64,000 bases of DNA from RPQJ01 sp963726665. Lineage in GTDB: Bacteria; Pseudomonadota; Gammaproteobacteria; Steroidobacterales; Steroidobacteraceae. Both the position numbers and the translations under genes were made by a program. Each line of letters begins with the position of its first letter. The stretch's first letter is position 1. The notes beneath the pieces were generated by a model. That model was not told the origin of the DNA. It did not search any database and saw only the letters and a program-made list of their open reading frames with translations. Where the stretch lies: NCBI GenBank assembly GCA_963726665.1, contig CAVSDW010000012.1, forward strand, positions 434,001-498,000, given 5' to 3'. Below, one piece after another: positions 45,514 through 53,557 of the stretch.

Positions 45514-46019
45514 GTCGGGGCATCTCCCAGCGAAATCTGCGGAAAGAGCTCCGTTCGCACGACCTTGGCGCCGACCGCGCTCTGGCGCACGCGCACTGCG
45601 TCCATCACCTGCACGATGGTGTCGTAGTCCACGTCCTCGGCGACCAGCAGCGTGGCATTCGTCTTCTGCGGAAAGCGCGCCTTCAGCTGCTCCAGGTAGG
45701 CCGAAAGGCGCACCACGTCCTGGCCGGCGGCGGTCACCGGGACGCTGGTGAGCACGCCGGTGTTCCGATCCGCGACCTCCAGCCCGCCGCGCCGCACGAT
45801 GACCTCGAGCTCGAGGGTCGGCACCTCGGCAGCCGCCCTGGCCCCCGGGCCCGGCAGGTGCACTTCCAGGATGCTCGTCTTCGAGAACACGGCCGTGAAG
45901 ATCAGGAAGAACGTGAGGATCACCATCACGTCCAGCATCGGCACGATGTTGATGTCGTTGCGGCCGCGGTAGCGCGCGTGGTTGCGCAGCTGGCGGCGCG
46001 CCAGCTTGGATTGCCTCAT
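45510..46019 (-). CDS. ExbD/TolR-type biopolymer transport protein (first copy)
   Basis: Protein of 169 aa with the family core INIVPMLDVMVILTFFLIF, in which the Asp is the conserved proton carrier. It has a short Arg-rich N-terminus and a periplasmic domain with the usual strand-helix pattern (ATLLVAEDVDYDTIVQVMDAV, in two parts). It overlaps the ExbB stop and the next ExbD start by 4 nt each, so the motor subunits are made in a coupled series. Confidence 0.9.
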   Translation of the reverse strand: MRQSKLARRQLRNHARYRGRNDINIVPMLDVMVILTFFLIFTAVFSKTSILEVHLPGPGARAAAEVPTLELEVIVRRGGLEVADRNTGVLTSVPVTAAGQDVVRLSAYLEQLKARFPQKTNATLLVAEDVDYDTIVQVMDAVRVRQSAVGAKVVRTELFPQISLGDAPT

Positions 46020-46732
46020 GCGCGTGCGGCTCCGCGCAGTGCATCGTGGTCGCGGGCACGGGCGGCGGCCTGCGCGGTCGCGGCCGGCTGCGAGGCCTCG
46101 GGGCGGCGCTCCGTCACGGTGTTGAGGAACTTGATCGAGGCCACCTCGAGGCTGTCGACGAGCTCGGTGGTCTTGGTCTCGAGGTACATGTGGCACAGCA
46201 GCAGGGTGATCGCAAGGCCGAGGCCGAGTGCCGTGTTGTTCATTGCGACCGAGATGCTGGCCGCGAGCAGCGAAGCCTTTTCCGACGGATTGACGCTCGC
46301 CACCGCGGCGAAGGCGTTGATCAGGCCGGTCACCGTGCCGAGCAGGCCCATCAACATGCCGATGTTGGCGAGCGTGGCGAGGTAATGGGTCCTTTTTTCG
46401 AGGCGCGGAATCACCTCGATCAGGCTCTCCTCCATCGCCTTCTCGATGTCCTCGCGCCGCTGGGCGGTCGAGATGCGGGACATTCCGTAGCGCATGATGA
46501 TCGAGAGTGCGGAATCGGTGCGGTCCGCCACTTCCATCGCCTTGCGGATGTTGCCCGCCTGGATGAGGGGTGCGAGCTCCGCCCACAGCCGCCGGTTGCC
46601 GGTAGCGACCCGATTCAGGTAGATGAATCGTTCAACCGCGATGGCGAGGCCGAGCGCGAACACGCCCGCGATGGGGTACAGGAATACCCCGCCCTGCTTG
46701 AAGAAGTTTGCGACCAGGTCGATGGCGTTCAT
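46016..46732 (-). CDS. MotA/TolQ/ExbB proton-channel protein
   Basis: Inner-membrane protein of 238 aa with three TM segments (about 15-36, 118-142, 155-180) and a large cytoplasmic loop. The TolQ/ExbB signature GLLGTVTGLINAFAAV is in the second helix. It builds the proton-conducting stator with the two ExbD copies that follow, powering the AgmX/TonB-like protein. It overlaps the stop of the upstream small exported protein by 4 nt. Confidence 0.92.
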   Translation of the reverse strand: MNAIDLVANFFKQGGVFLYPIAGVFALGLAIAVERFIYLNRVATGNRRLWAELAPLIQAGNIRKAMEVADRTDSALSIIMRYGMSRISTAQRREDIEKAMEESLIEVIPRLEKRTHYLATLANIGMLMGLLGTVTGLINAFAAVASVNPSEKASLLAASISVAMNNTALGLGLAITLLLCHMYLETKTTELVDSLEVASIKFLNTVTERRPEASQPAATAQAAARARDHDALRGAARA

Positions 46733-47121
46733 GGCTGGGGGGCTCCGGGGGGCTGACTGGGCAATTTGGTTGGGACGGCGGGATTCTGCGACGTGAGGTC
46801 GCGGAAATATGTGACTTCGCGCTGGAATTCGTCACGATCCACGGGCGCGAGGACCTCGTCGATCAGGCTGCCCATCGGCCGGTCAGGGCCGCCCGGGGGC
46901 TCCGCCGCCTTCCACGGCACGATGCTCATCACTTTCGGCAGTTCACGGTTGCCGGTGATGGCCGTAGTGTCGAGTTGCAGCCGGTCGAGGGCACGCTGGT
47001 CCGGACGCGCGGCAGCGACCTTCGCCGGTGCGGGAGTTTTCGATGCGGGCGGCTCGGTTGCGAAGGCCGTGACCGGCACGGCAAGCGCAATGGCGAGCAC
47101 GCATGGAAGGTGGCGTTTCAC
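46729..47121 (-). CDS. small exported protein of the ExbBD/TPR unit
   Basis: Protein of 130 aa with a signal peptide (1-19, ending AFA). The mature part is Pro/Ala-rich at first (PPASKTPAPAKVAAARPDQ) and then has a charged helix PVDRDEFQREVTYFRDL, ending in a Pro-rich tail. No known domain. GTG 47121 overlaps the stop of the giant TPR protein (GTGA), and its own stop overlaps exbB, so it is an integral member of the operon. Probably periplasmic; function unknown. Confidence 0.72.
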   Translation of the reverse strand: MKRHLPCVLAIALAVPVTAFATEPPASKTPAPAKVAAARPDQRALDRLQLDTTAITGNRELPKVMSIVPWKAAEPPGGPDRPMGSLIDEVLAPVDRDEFQREVTYFRDLTSQNPAVPTKLPSQPPGAPQP

Positions 47122-50100
47122 TGTTTCACTTCCGCGGTGCGGGTAACCTGTCCAAGCCTCGTGCGCAGCTCGACGAGCCACGGCCCGGTGTCCGGGTCGG
47201 CACCGCCGGTCAGCGACTGGTACTGCTCGTAGTGCTGGAGCGCGGCCGCCGGGTCGCCGAGGTAGAGATCGAGCAGCACGCCCAGGTTGCGCTGAGGCGT
47301 GGGATAGCCCGGCGCCAGGGCCACCGCCCGCTCGTAGGAGGCGCGAGACTCCGCAAAGTGGCCGAGTCGCCGGTTCGCCACGCCCTGCATGTTGAGCGCG
47401 ACCGCATTCGCGGGATCGATCAGCAGCGCCGCATCGATCGCCGCAGCCGCGGCGGCTGCGTCGTGCGCATCGAGGGCGGACCGCGCGGCGGTCAGCGACT
47501 GGACGACTTCGGGTGAGGTCGCGGGCGCCGCGTCGGGCGCATCGAGGAGTTCATTCCGGTCGTAGCGCGCAGGCTTCATCTCGGCGAGCGCGGCGTAGCT
47601 GCGTCGCACCCACTGGTCGTAGATCCCCTCCGCCGCACGCCGTGCGTTGGTCTCGTGGATGCCGATGGCCTTCTCTTCGAACGGATACGCCTGCTCCTCG
47701 AGCAGCAGGTCGTACTGCTCCAACTCCTCGGCAGACAGCCCGGCCGGACGCTCGGAACCAAGCAGCGAACGGCCGAGGTCGCGGTAAAGATCGGCCATCG
47801 AGTAGCTGGCCGCGGTCGTGACTTCGGCAACGCCATAACCGGCCGCGCGGGAATAGGCGGACAGGGTCGCTTCCATCGCCGCCTTCTTCCGCGCAAGCGA
47901 GCGGTCGAGCGGGACGACCAGATTCACCGCACGCGCCGCAGCGTCGAGCGGCCGCGCGAGCTCGAGCGATGCCTGTGCAGCGAGGAAGCGCGAGCGCTCC
48001 GATCGGCTCGCACCGGCCGCCGCATCGGCCGCAACCAGTTCCTCGAGCCAGTGCTCCCGCGCGACCGGATCGCCGGCTGCGGCCGCCAGCTCGGCGAGTT
48101 CGTGCCGCGCCTCGATCGCGAGGTCCGGGGGCGCCGGGAATCGCTGCACGTAGTCCGCGTAGGCGCGCCGGGCCGATGGCGCGTCATCGGCGGCCGCGTA
48201 GAGCTCCGCCGCCTGCCAGAGGGCCGTACGACGCACCTCGGCGTCCTCGGCGTCACGAGCGGCCACTCGCTCGAGTTCGACGGCCGCGTCGCGCTGTCGA
48301 CCCGACTCGAGGTAGGCCGCCGCGAGCTTGCGCGTCACCTCGGGTTGCAGGTCGTCCTGCGGATAGTTGCTGCGGAAGCGCTCGAGAACTTCGGCCGCCG
48401 CCGCCCACTGCTGCGAAGACAGCAGCAGGGCCGCAGCGTCGTACTGTGCTTTCGCGGCCGCGGTCGACGTCGGCGCCACTGCAGCCACGCGCAGGTACTG
48501 CTGCACGGCGCCATTGACGTCGCCGGTCGCCTGCTTCGCCTCGGCCTGCCGATAAACCGATGCGGCCAGTCGATCCGTAACCTCGGCCGCCTGCGGATCG
48601 CCCGGTGGCAGGCGCTTGGCAAGCTCGGCGTAGGCGCCCTCCGCGTCCGCGTATCGGCCCTGGTCGAAGTAAGTGTGGGCGAGCACCGTCCACGCGACTC
48701 TCTGCTGCCCGGCATCGGCCCTTGCGCCGAGCGCGAGGACCCGCTGGGCCACGGCCTCGGCGCGCGTTCGGTCGCCTGAATCGAAGAGTGCCCGGGTCGC
48801 GCGGGTCAGCACGGCCGGCGTCTCCGGGTTCTCGGGAAACGTGTCTGCAAATCGCAGCTCGGATTCGACGGCGCGTGCCTGCAGCGAGGCGCGCCCGGCT
48901 TCCGGCGCCTGCGCCTCGGCCTTGTCGTAGGCGACGAGCGCCGCGTACCCCGCGCGGGACGCCTCGGGATTCGACGGATACGAATACGCCGCGCGTTCGT
49001 ACTCGGCCGCGGCTTCCTCGTAGCGTGCGCCGTCGAACAGGAGGTCGGCCAGCAGCAGGCGTGTCGCAGGGGCCTGGACCGAGGAGTCGAAACCGTCGAG
49101 GTAGTCGCGATACCAGCGCACCGCGATGTCCCGGTCGGCGGCTGAACCATTCTGCGCAAGGGCATGGTGGTAGCGCGCCAGGTCGAGCAGGTCGGCCTGC
49201 ACTGCGGAGCTCACTGCTGGATCGACGTCGGGGGCGTGCGCACGCCAGTAGTCGGTCTGCGGGCCATACTGCTCGACCAGCTGGCGCTTGCCGTCCAGGA
49301 CCAGCGTCGTGAAGCCGCCCTTCGCGTACGCCTCGGTGGCGCGCACGATCATGAGCGGAGCCTGCGGATCCATGGGGCGGCGCGAGGTAAAGGCCCGATA
49401 CGTTTCCGCACCGTCCTGGTAGCGTTCCTTCTCCACGTACAGGTCGCCGAGCGCCCCATACAGTTGCGCCTCGTACGGCGCGGGACCGTGCTGGTCCAGC
49501 GCGAGACGGAGGGATTCCGATCCTTCGCCCGCGGCGAAGGTGATGGCGAGCGCACGCAATGCGTCGGCACTCAGTTCCTGCTGCGCGCGCGAGAGGTCCG
49601 ATGGCGCGCGCACGGCTGCGCCGTCGACCAGCACCGTGTCGAGCAGCAGCAGGAACGCCGCGTTGCTTTCGGCGTCGCGCGACTGCTTGAACAGCGACCA
49701 GCCGCGCTTGTAGACCGACTGCTCGTAGAACGCCGACGAGGGCCCCTGCGACTGGACCGAGGCATAGGCGCGCTCGGCATCGGCATAGCGCTGCTCGCTG
49801 AAGAAGGCCTCGCCGCGCCGGAACTGGGCTTCGTCGAAGTGAACACTGCCGGGATAGCTCGCCACCAGCCGGTCGAGCACGGCCAGTGCCTGGTTCGTCT
49901 CCCCGAGGCTCTCGTAGGCCCGTGCGAGCTGGTAGAGCACGGCATCGGTCCCGGCGGCGTCCGGTTGCTCCTCGAGCAACTGCTGGTAGGCCGCGATGGA
50001 TTGCCGGGTCGCAGCCGTCGCGGCCTCCGACGCCTGTCCGTCCTGGGCTCGAAGAGCCTCGGCCTCGGAAAGTCGCAGGTCGCCGAGCCGACGCAGCGCC

Positions 50101-50324
50101 TGCGCGCGCATGCCGGGATCGGTGCCTGAAATCTGCAGGAAGTCCTCGTAGCTGTGGGCCGCCTGCCCCGCTTCCGCCTCGACGACCTCCTCGCGATGGA
50201 TGGGCGCGCTGCGCTTGGCCAGGTCGCCGAGCGTGGCGGGCTCCTGCGACCTGCGCGCGGCGTACGCCGACGGCGGCGCTGCCGCGAGGCAGACGAGCAC
50301 GGCGATGGCGAGGCGCGCGTTCAC
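47118..50324 (-). CDS. giant exported TPR-repeat protein
   Basis: Protein of 1068 aa with a signal peptide (1-22) and almost continuous helical repeats. Clear TPR-like units include LYQLARAYESLGETNQALAV, FRRGEAFFSEQRYADAERAY and the C-terminal pair around LNMQGVANRRLGHFAESRAS and PTPQRNLGVLLDLYLGDPA. The first copies resemble the Tol-Pal-associated YbgF/BamD class of exported TPR proteins. It is expected to be a periplasmic scaffold for the ExbBD-driven complex. The start overlaps the stop of the other TPR gene by 4 nt. Confidence 0.86.
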   Translation of the reverse strand: MNARLAIAVLVCLAAAPPSAYAARRSQEPATLGDLAKRSAPIHREEVVEAEAGQAAHSYEDFLQISGTDPGMRAQALRRLGDLRLSEAEALRAQDGQASEAATAATRQSIAAYQQLLEEQPDAAGTDAVLYQLARAYESLGETNQALAVLDRLVASYPGSVHFDEAQFRRGEAFFSEQRYADAERAYASVQSQGPSSAFYEQSVYKRGWSLFKQSRDAESNAAFLLLLDTVLVDGAAVRAPSDLSRAQQELSADALRALAITFAAGEGSESLRLALDQHGPAPYEAQLYGALGDLYVEKERYQDGAETYRAFTSRRPMDPQAPLMIVRATEAYAKGGFTTLVLDGKRQLVEQYGPQTDYWRAHAPDVDPAVSSAVQADLLDLARYHHALAQNGSAADRDIAVRWYRDYLDGFDSSVQAPATRLLLADLLFDGARYEEAAAEYERAAYSYPSNPEASRAGYAALVAYDKAEAQAPEAGRASLQARAVESELRFADTFPENPETPAVLTRATRALFDSGDRTRAEAVAQRVLALGARADAGQQRVAWTVLAHTYFDQGRYADAEGAYAELAKRLPPGDPQAAEVTDRLAASVYRQAEAKQATGDVNGAVQQYLRVAAVAPTSTAAAKAQYDAAALLLSSQQWAAAAEVLERFRSNYPQDDLQPEVTRKLAAAYLESGRQRDAAVELERVAARDAEDAEVRRTALWQAAELYAAADDAPSARRAYADYVQRFPAPPDLAIEARHELAELAAAAGDPVAREHWLEELVAADAAAGASRSERSRFLAAQASLELARPLDAAARAVNLVVPLDRSLARKKAAMEATLSAYSRAAGYGVAEVTTAASYSMADLYRDLGRSLLGSERPAGLSAEELEQYDLLLEEQAYPFEEKAIGIHETNARRAAEGIYDQWVRRSYAALAEMKPARYDRNELLDAPDAAPATSPEVVQSLTAARSALDAHDAAAAAAAIDAALLIDPANAVALNMQGVANRRLGHFAESRASYERAVALAPGYPTPQRNLGVLLDLYLGDPAAALQHYEQYQSLTGGADPDTGPWLVELRTRLGQVTRTAEVKQ

Positions 50325-52183
50325 CGCACGACCCCTGCCGAGGCGCCGTCGTAGATCGCCGCGAGCGCGAACTGCGCCTGGGTGGCGTAGCTCGCGAGGC
50401 GAGTCTTCTGTGCCTCGAGTTCCTTGACTGCGATGTCGGCGAGCACGCGCTCCTGCGCGACGCTCGCCGCGTCGATGCGCGGGCCGATCTCGTCCACGCG
50501 CCTCGCGAGCTCGCTGACGCGTGCCGCAAACCCGGCCGTGCTCCGCGGAGCAGTCGCTCCCGCCACCTCGACCAGCTCAACCCCGCTGCGCGCCCGCGCA
50601 AGCAGCGTTCCGGTCTCGCGCAGGTCCACCTGCACGCGGCGAAGCCGGACCTTGTAGGACGCGTCCATCTGCCACAGCAGCGCGCCGCGCAGCAGTCGCG
50701 CGCGCTCCGCAAGCGCCTCCCGCTGCGGGCCGGCCGGCAGCATGGCGATGCGGACCTGTGCGTCCTCGAGCAGGCGCCACTGGCCGCCCTCCGTATCGGT
50801 CGCGAGGCCCGCGACGTCCCGGCTGGATTCGATCGCGGCAACTCGCTGCTCGAGCGCCGCCTGGCGGTTGCCGAGGCCATCGAGGTCGGTGCCCGCGAGG
50901 ACCGCCGTCCGGCGTGGCTCGCGCTCCAGGGAGGCCTGCTCGCGGTTCGCCACCATCTCGTCGAATGCCCCGAGCGACTCGCGCCAGCCCTCCAGGTTGC
51001 GCTGCATGATGCGCAGGTCGCGGTAGTTCTTCAGGCCTTCCTGGAATTCGTGGGACGCGAGCAGGTGATAGAGATAACGCGTCTGCGGGGCGTCCGGGAC
51101 CTTCTGCAACTGCCAGAACCAGCCGATCACGTCGCTGGCCGGTGCCGCCGCAAGGACGGAATCCAGGAAACCGCCCCGACGGATCGCGGCGATCGATTCG
51201 TCGAGGCGCCGACCCTCGTCCGCATACGCCTGGACGGCGAACCGGTATTGCTGCGCGGCCTGGCCGTTCGAGGCGAGCTGCGCATAGGCGTATGGCACGG
51301 CGAGATAGGATTCCTGCACGGCCGAGTCCAGCAGTCGCCGTTCGCGCAACTCCAGCCACGGAACGAGCGCGCGATCGGGGCGCTTCGCATCCGCCTCGGC
51401 CCAGCCGAGTCCGAGCAGGGCACGATTGGTGAACGGGCCGTCCAGCCTGACGCGCGTCAGCGCTGCGACCGCCGGATCCGCTTCGCGCTGCTGCAGCATC
51501 GCGTAGCCGAGTGCAAGGTTGGCGCGGTCACGCAGCGAGCGCTCCTCGTCCGAAGCCGCCGGCATGGTACCCACGGACTCGAGCCAGCGCTGGCCCTGCA
51601 CGACGTCGCCGGAACGCACCAGCGCAACGCCGAGGTTGAACCGGGCGTACGGCGCCCAGTCGTCGTTGGCTCCGGCAACCTGCAGGGCCGAGGCCGCTTC
51701 CGAGTAGCGCCCCTGGGCCATCAACACGTTGGCCGACAGCAGCCGACGCTCCGACTCGAGCGACCCCGGCAATGGCGCGCGGATCTGCTGCAGGCTGTGC
51801 CAGGCTTCGTCGTAGTAGCCGCGCTGGTAACCGATGCGCGCAAGGTAGAAGCGCGCCCGGTCGCTCACCGACTGCGGCACGGAGCCGGCCAGCAGGCGGT
51901 TGAAGATGCGGGTGGCCTCCGCGTGCAGGCCGAGCGAGAGATACAGCCCACCCGACAGCAGTTCCGCTTCCGAGTCGTGGTGCGGCATCCGGCCGAAGTC
52001 GCGGGCAGCCTCGAGTCGCACGAGTGCCCCGAAATAGTCGTCCTGGTAGAAATGGAACAGCACGTCGCCGTAATCGAGATCGCGGACCTTGCCCGGCGGA
52101 GGCAGGTCGGTCCCGGTCGCAGCGGCTGCAGCGGCGGCCGGGAACACCAGCACGGAGCAGGCCACGAGCAACGCGACGGGCAT
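50321..52183 (-). CDS. exported TPR-repeat protein with C-terminal coiled-coil region
   Basis: Protein of 620 aa with a signal peptide (1-22, Ala-rich cleavage region). TPR-like helices occupy about 45-330 (for example ARFYLARIGYQRGYYDEAWH and ARFNLGVALVRSGDVVQGQR). The C-terminal 250 residues are long charged helices of coiled-coil character. No catalytic motif. It lies third in the riboswitch-controlled unit and overlaps the giant TPR gene, suggesting that the two scaffolds work together. Start ATG 52183 is supported by the signal peptide, although its ribosome binding site is weak. Confidence 0.82.
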   Translation of the reverse strand: MPVALLVACSVLVFPAAAAAAATGTDLPPPGKVRDLDYGDVLFHFYQDDYFGALVRLEAARDFGRMPHHDSEAELLSGGLYLSLGLHAEATRIFNRLLAGSVPQSVSDRARFYLARIGYQRGYYDEAWHSLQQIRAPLPGSLESERRLLSANVLMAQGRYSEAASALQVAGANDDWAPYARFNLGVALVRSGDVVQGQRWLESVGTMPAASDEERSLRDRANLALGYAMLQQREADPAVAALTRVRLDGPFTNRALLGLGWAEADAKRPDRALVPWLELRERRLLDSAVQESYLAVPYAYAQLASNGQAAQQYRFAVQAYADEGRRLDESIAAIRRGGFLDSVLAAAPASDVIGWFWQLQKVPDAPQTRYLYHLLASHEFQEGLKNYRDLRIMQRNLEGWRESLGAFDEMVANREQASLEREPRRTAVLAGTDLDGLGNRQAALEQRVAAIESSRDVAGLATDTEGGQWRLLEDAQVRIAMLPAGPQREALAERARLLRGALLWQMDASYKVRLRRVQVDLRETGTLLARARSGVELVEVAGATAPRSTAGFAARVSELARRVDEIGPRIDAASVAQERVLADIAVKELEAQKTRLASYATQAQFALAAIYDGASAGVVR

Positions 52184-52257
52184 CCAGCCGAAGCACGCGC
52201 GCGGGGCTGTTCCTCATGTTGACTCGAGCTGTGCCCATCGGTCCGCGGCGGATCCGA

Positions 52258-52827
52258 CTAGTCCCACTGCCGGACGACGAACTCCGGCTGCAGCGAGGCC
52301 TCGCGGTCGCTGATGCGGAGCTCGACGTACTTGGCGCCGACGGTCTTGTCGAACGACACCGACGCGCCACGGCGGTAGTCGACGTCGTGCGGACCCTTGC
52401 CGGTGAACAGCGCCACCAGTTCGTGCTTGCCGGCCTTGAGGTTGCCGAGATACAGCTTCTGCACGCCGCCGCGGTGCAGCGCCTGCACTTCGCGCTCGGT
52501 GTAGAGGTAGTTCGCGACCTCCTTGTCGTCGAGCTTGAGCGTCACCGAGTCCAGCGCGAAGAACGTGCCGACGTTGACCGACAGGAACACTGCGACCTGG
52601 GTGCTCGACGGGTAGAGGATTTCCTCTTCGAGCTTGAACAGGTCCTTGTTCAGGTCCAGGAGCTGCTTCTTCAGGTCCTGCACGTCCTGGTCCACGGCGC
52701 GCGTTGCCTGCGCCGGATCCTCGGCACCTGCGCGCCCCGCGACCAGGGTTCCTCCGGCGACGAGGAGCATGCTTGCCCAGGCCAGCCATCGCAGGCGGCG
52801 GGCGGATTCCGGGGGCTGCCGCATCAT
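52258..52827 (-). CDS. exported coiled-coil protein of the riboswitch-controlled unit
   Basis: Protein of 189 aa. Signal peptide (1-35), then a heptad-like coiled coil (about 40-68, QDLKKQLLDLNKDLFKLEEE) and a compact beta-rich domain (70-189) containing LSVNVGTFFALDSVTLKLDD and GNLKAGKHELVALFTGKGP, which resembles an immunoglobulin- or PEGA-like fold. Tandem ATGs at 52827 and 52824 overlap the TlpA-like stop. Function unknown; it is conserved here with TPR and ExbBD genes, so a structural role in the envelope complex is likely. Confidence 0.75.
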   Translation of the reverse strand: MMRQPPESARRLRWLAWASMLLVAGGTLVAGRAGAEDPAQATRAVDQDVQDLKKQLLDLNKDLFKLEEEILYPSSTQVAVFLSVNVGTFFALDSVTLKLDDKEVANYLYTEREVQALHRGGVQKLYLGNLKAGKHELVALFTGKGPHDVDYRRGASVSFDKTVGAKYVELRISDREASLQPEFVVRQWD

Positions 52828-53372
52828 TGGCCGATCTCCTGAAGCGCGTGTGTGAGTTCGGCCTTGGAGGCCGGTGCCGCGGCCCATGTGCCGCGTACGA
52901 TTCCGTCGCGGTCGACGAGCAGCGTCAGTGGCAGCGTCTCGACGTCGTAGAGACGCCCGACCACCTGGTGCGAATCGACCATCGTGGGAAACTTGAGTCC
53001 GAGGGACTGTGCGATGGACGATGCCCGCCCGGCGTCGCCATCGAGGCTGACGCCGAGCACCACGGGCCGATTGTCGCCCTGGGCGGCGGCCATCGAGTTC
53101 AGCTCATCGAGTGCCGCGCCGCACGATCCGCACCAGCTGGCCCAGAAGGCCAGCACGACCACGTCGCCCCGGTATTCGGACAGGCGGAGGTTGCGGCCAT
53201 CCGTGGTCTTGAGCACGAAGTCGGGCGCCGCCGCCCCTTCTTTCACGGCCTCCGTCGCAGCCCGCGACGCGAGCGGGAACGCCAACGCCCCTGCGACGGC
53301 CGCCGCGAGGAGCGCGAGCGTCCGAATGAGCGCGCCCACGCGGGCGCGCGCGAAGTAATCCCTGCATTGCAT
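52824..53372 (-). CDS. TlpA/ResA-family periplasmic thioredoxin-like protein
   Basis: Protein of 182 aa with a signal/anchor (about 13-38) and a thioredoxin fold carrying WCGSC, preceded by VVVLAFWAS and followed by the cis-Pro region LPLTLLVD. It probably reduces disulfides or works as a thiol chaperone for partners in the envelope. First gene of the nine-gene unit. Its ATG (53372) lies directly behind the 3' strand of the c-di-GMP riboswitch P1 stem, so ligand binding could affect ribosome access. A downstream GTG at 53339 just before the signal sequence is a possible alternative start. Confidence 0.85.
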   Translation of the reverse strand: MQCRDYFARARVGALIRTLALLAAAVAGALAFPLASRAATEAVKEGAAAPDFVLKTTDGRNLRLSEYRGDVVVLAFWASWCGSCGAALDELNSMAAAQGDNRPVVLGVSLDGDAGRASSIAQSLGLKFPTMVDSHQVVGRLYDVETLPLTLLVDRDGIVRGTWAAAPASKAELTHALQEIGQ

Positions 53373-53374
53373 CC

Positions 53375-53453
53375 TGGCAACCCCGCTGTCATGGGTCGAA
53401 CCCGAAGACCGGAAGCTTTGCGTCCCCGCCTTTCGGCGGGTTTGCCCTTGTCA
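53375..53453 (-). ncRNA. cyclic-di-GMP-I (GEMM-I) riboswitch
   Basis: On the minus strand the GEMM-I conserved blocks appear in the right order and spacing: GGGCAAACC (5' strand of P1), a CGCC-GAAA-GGCG tetraloop stem, GGGACGCAAAGC (ligand pocket), a second variable arm with CCGG, and AGCGGGGTTGCC closing P1. The match to the Vibrio Vc2 aptamer is close in every conserved block. The P1 3' strand ends 3 nt before the ATG of the TlpA-like gene, and there is no terminator hairpin between, so control of translation is more likely than termination. Ligand c-di-GMP is inferred from the aptamer class. Confidence 0.9.
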
Positions 53454-53462
53454 GTCGAGTGA

Positions 53463-53492
53463 ATCCTTGTCTGGAGGGCGTCCTGCTGTCAA
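53463..53492 (-). promoter_or_regulatory. sigma70-like promoter for the c-di-GMP riboswitch operon
   Basis: Perfect -35 TTGACA (53492-53487), an 18-bp spacer and a -10-like AAGGAT (53468-53463). Transcription would begin near 53456, just before the first base-paired element of the riboswitch. The -10 is weak (three of six matches), but position and -35 are convincing. Confidence 0.5.
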
Positions 53493-53557
53493 TTCGCAGG
53501 GCACCTGGCCGCTCGCATTCGGCAGTGCGTCACAAAACGCAGTCGATCCAGGTCGGA

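Noticed and set aside
48253..50880. 875-aa minus-strand open frame
   Set aside because: It is a second frame across the two TPR genes, Arg/Ser-rich, without repeats or signal peptide.
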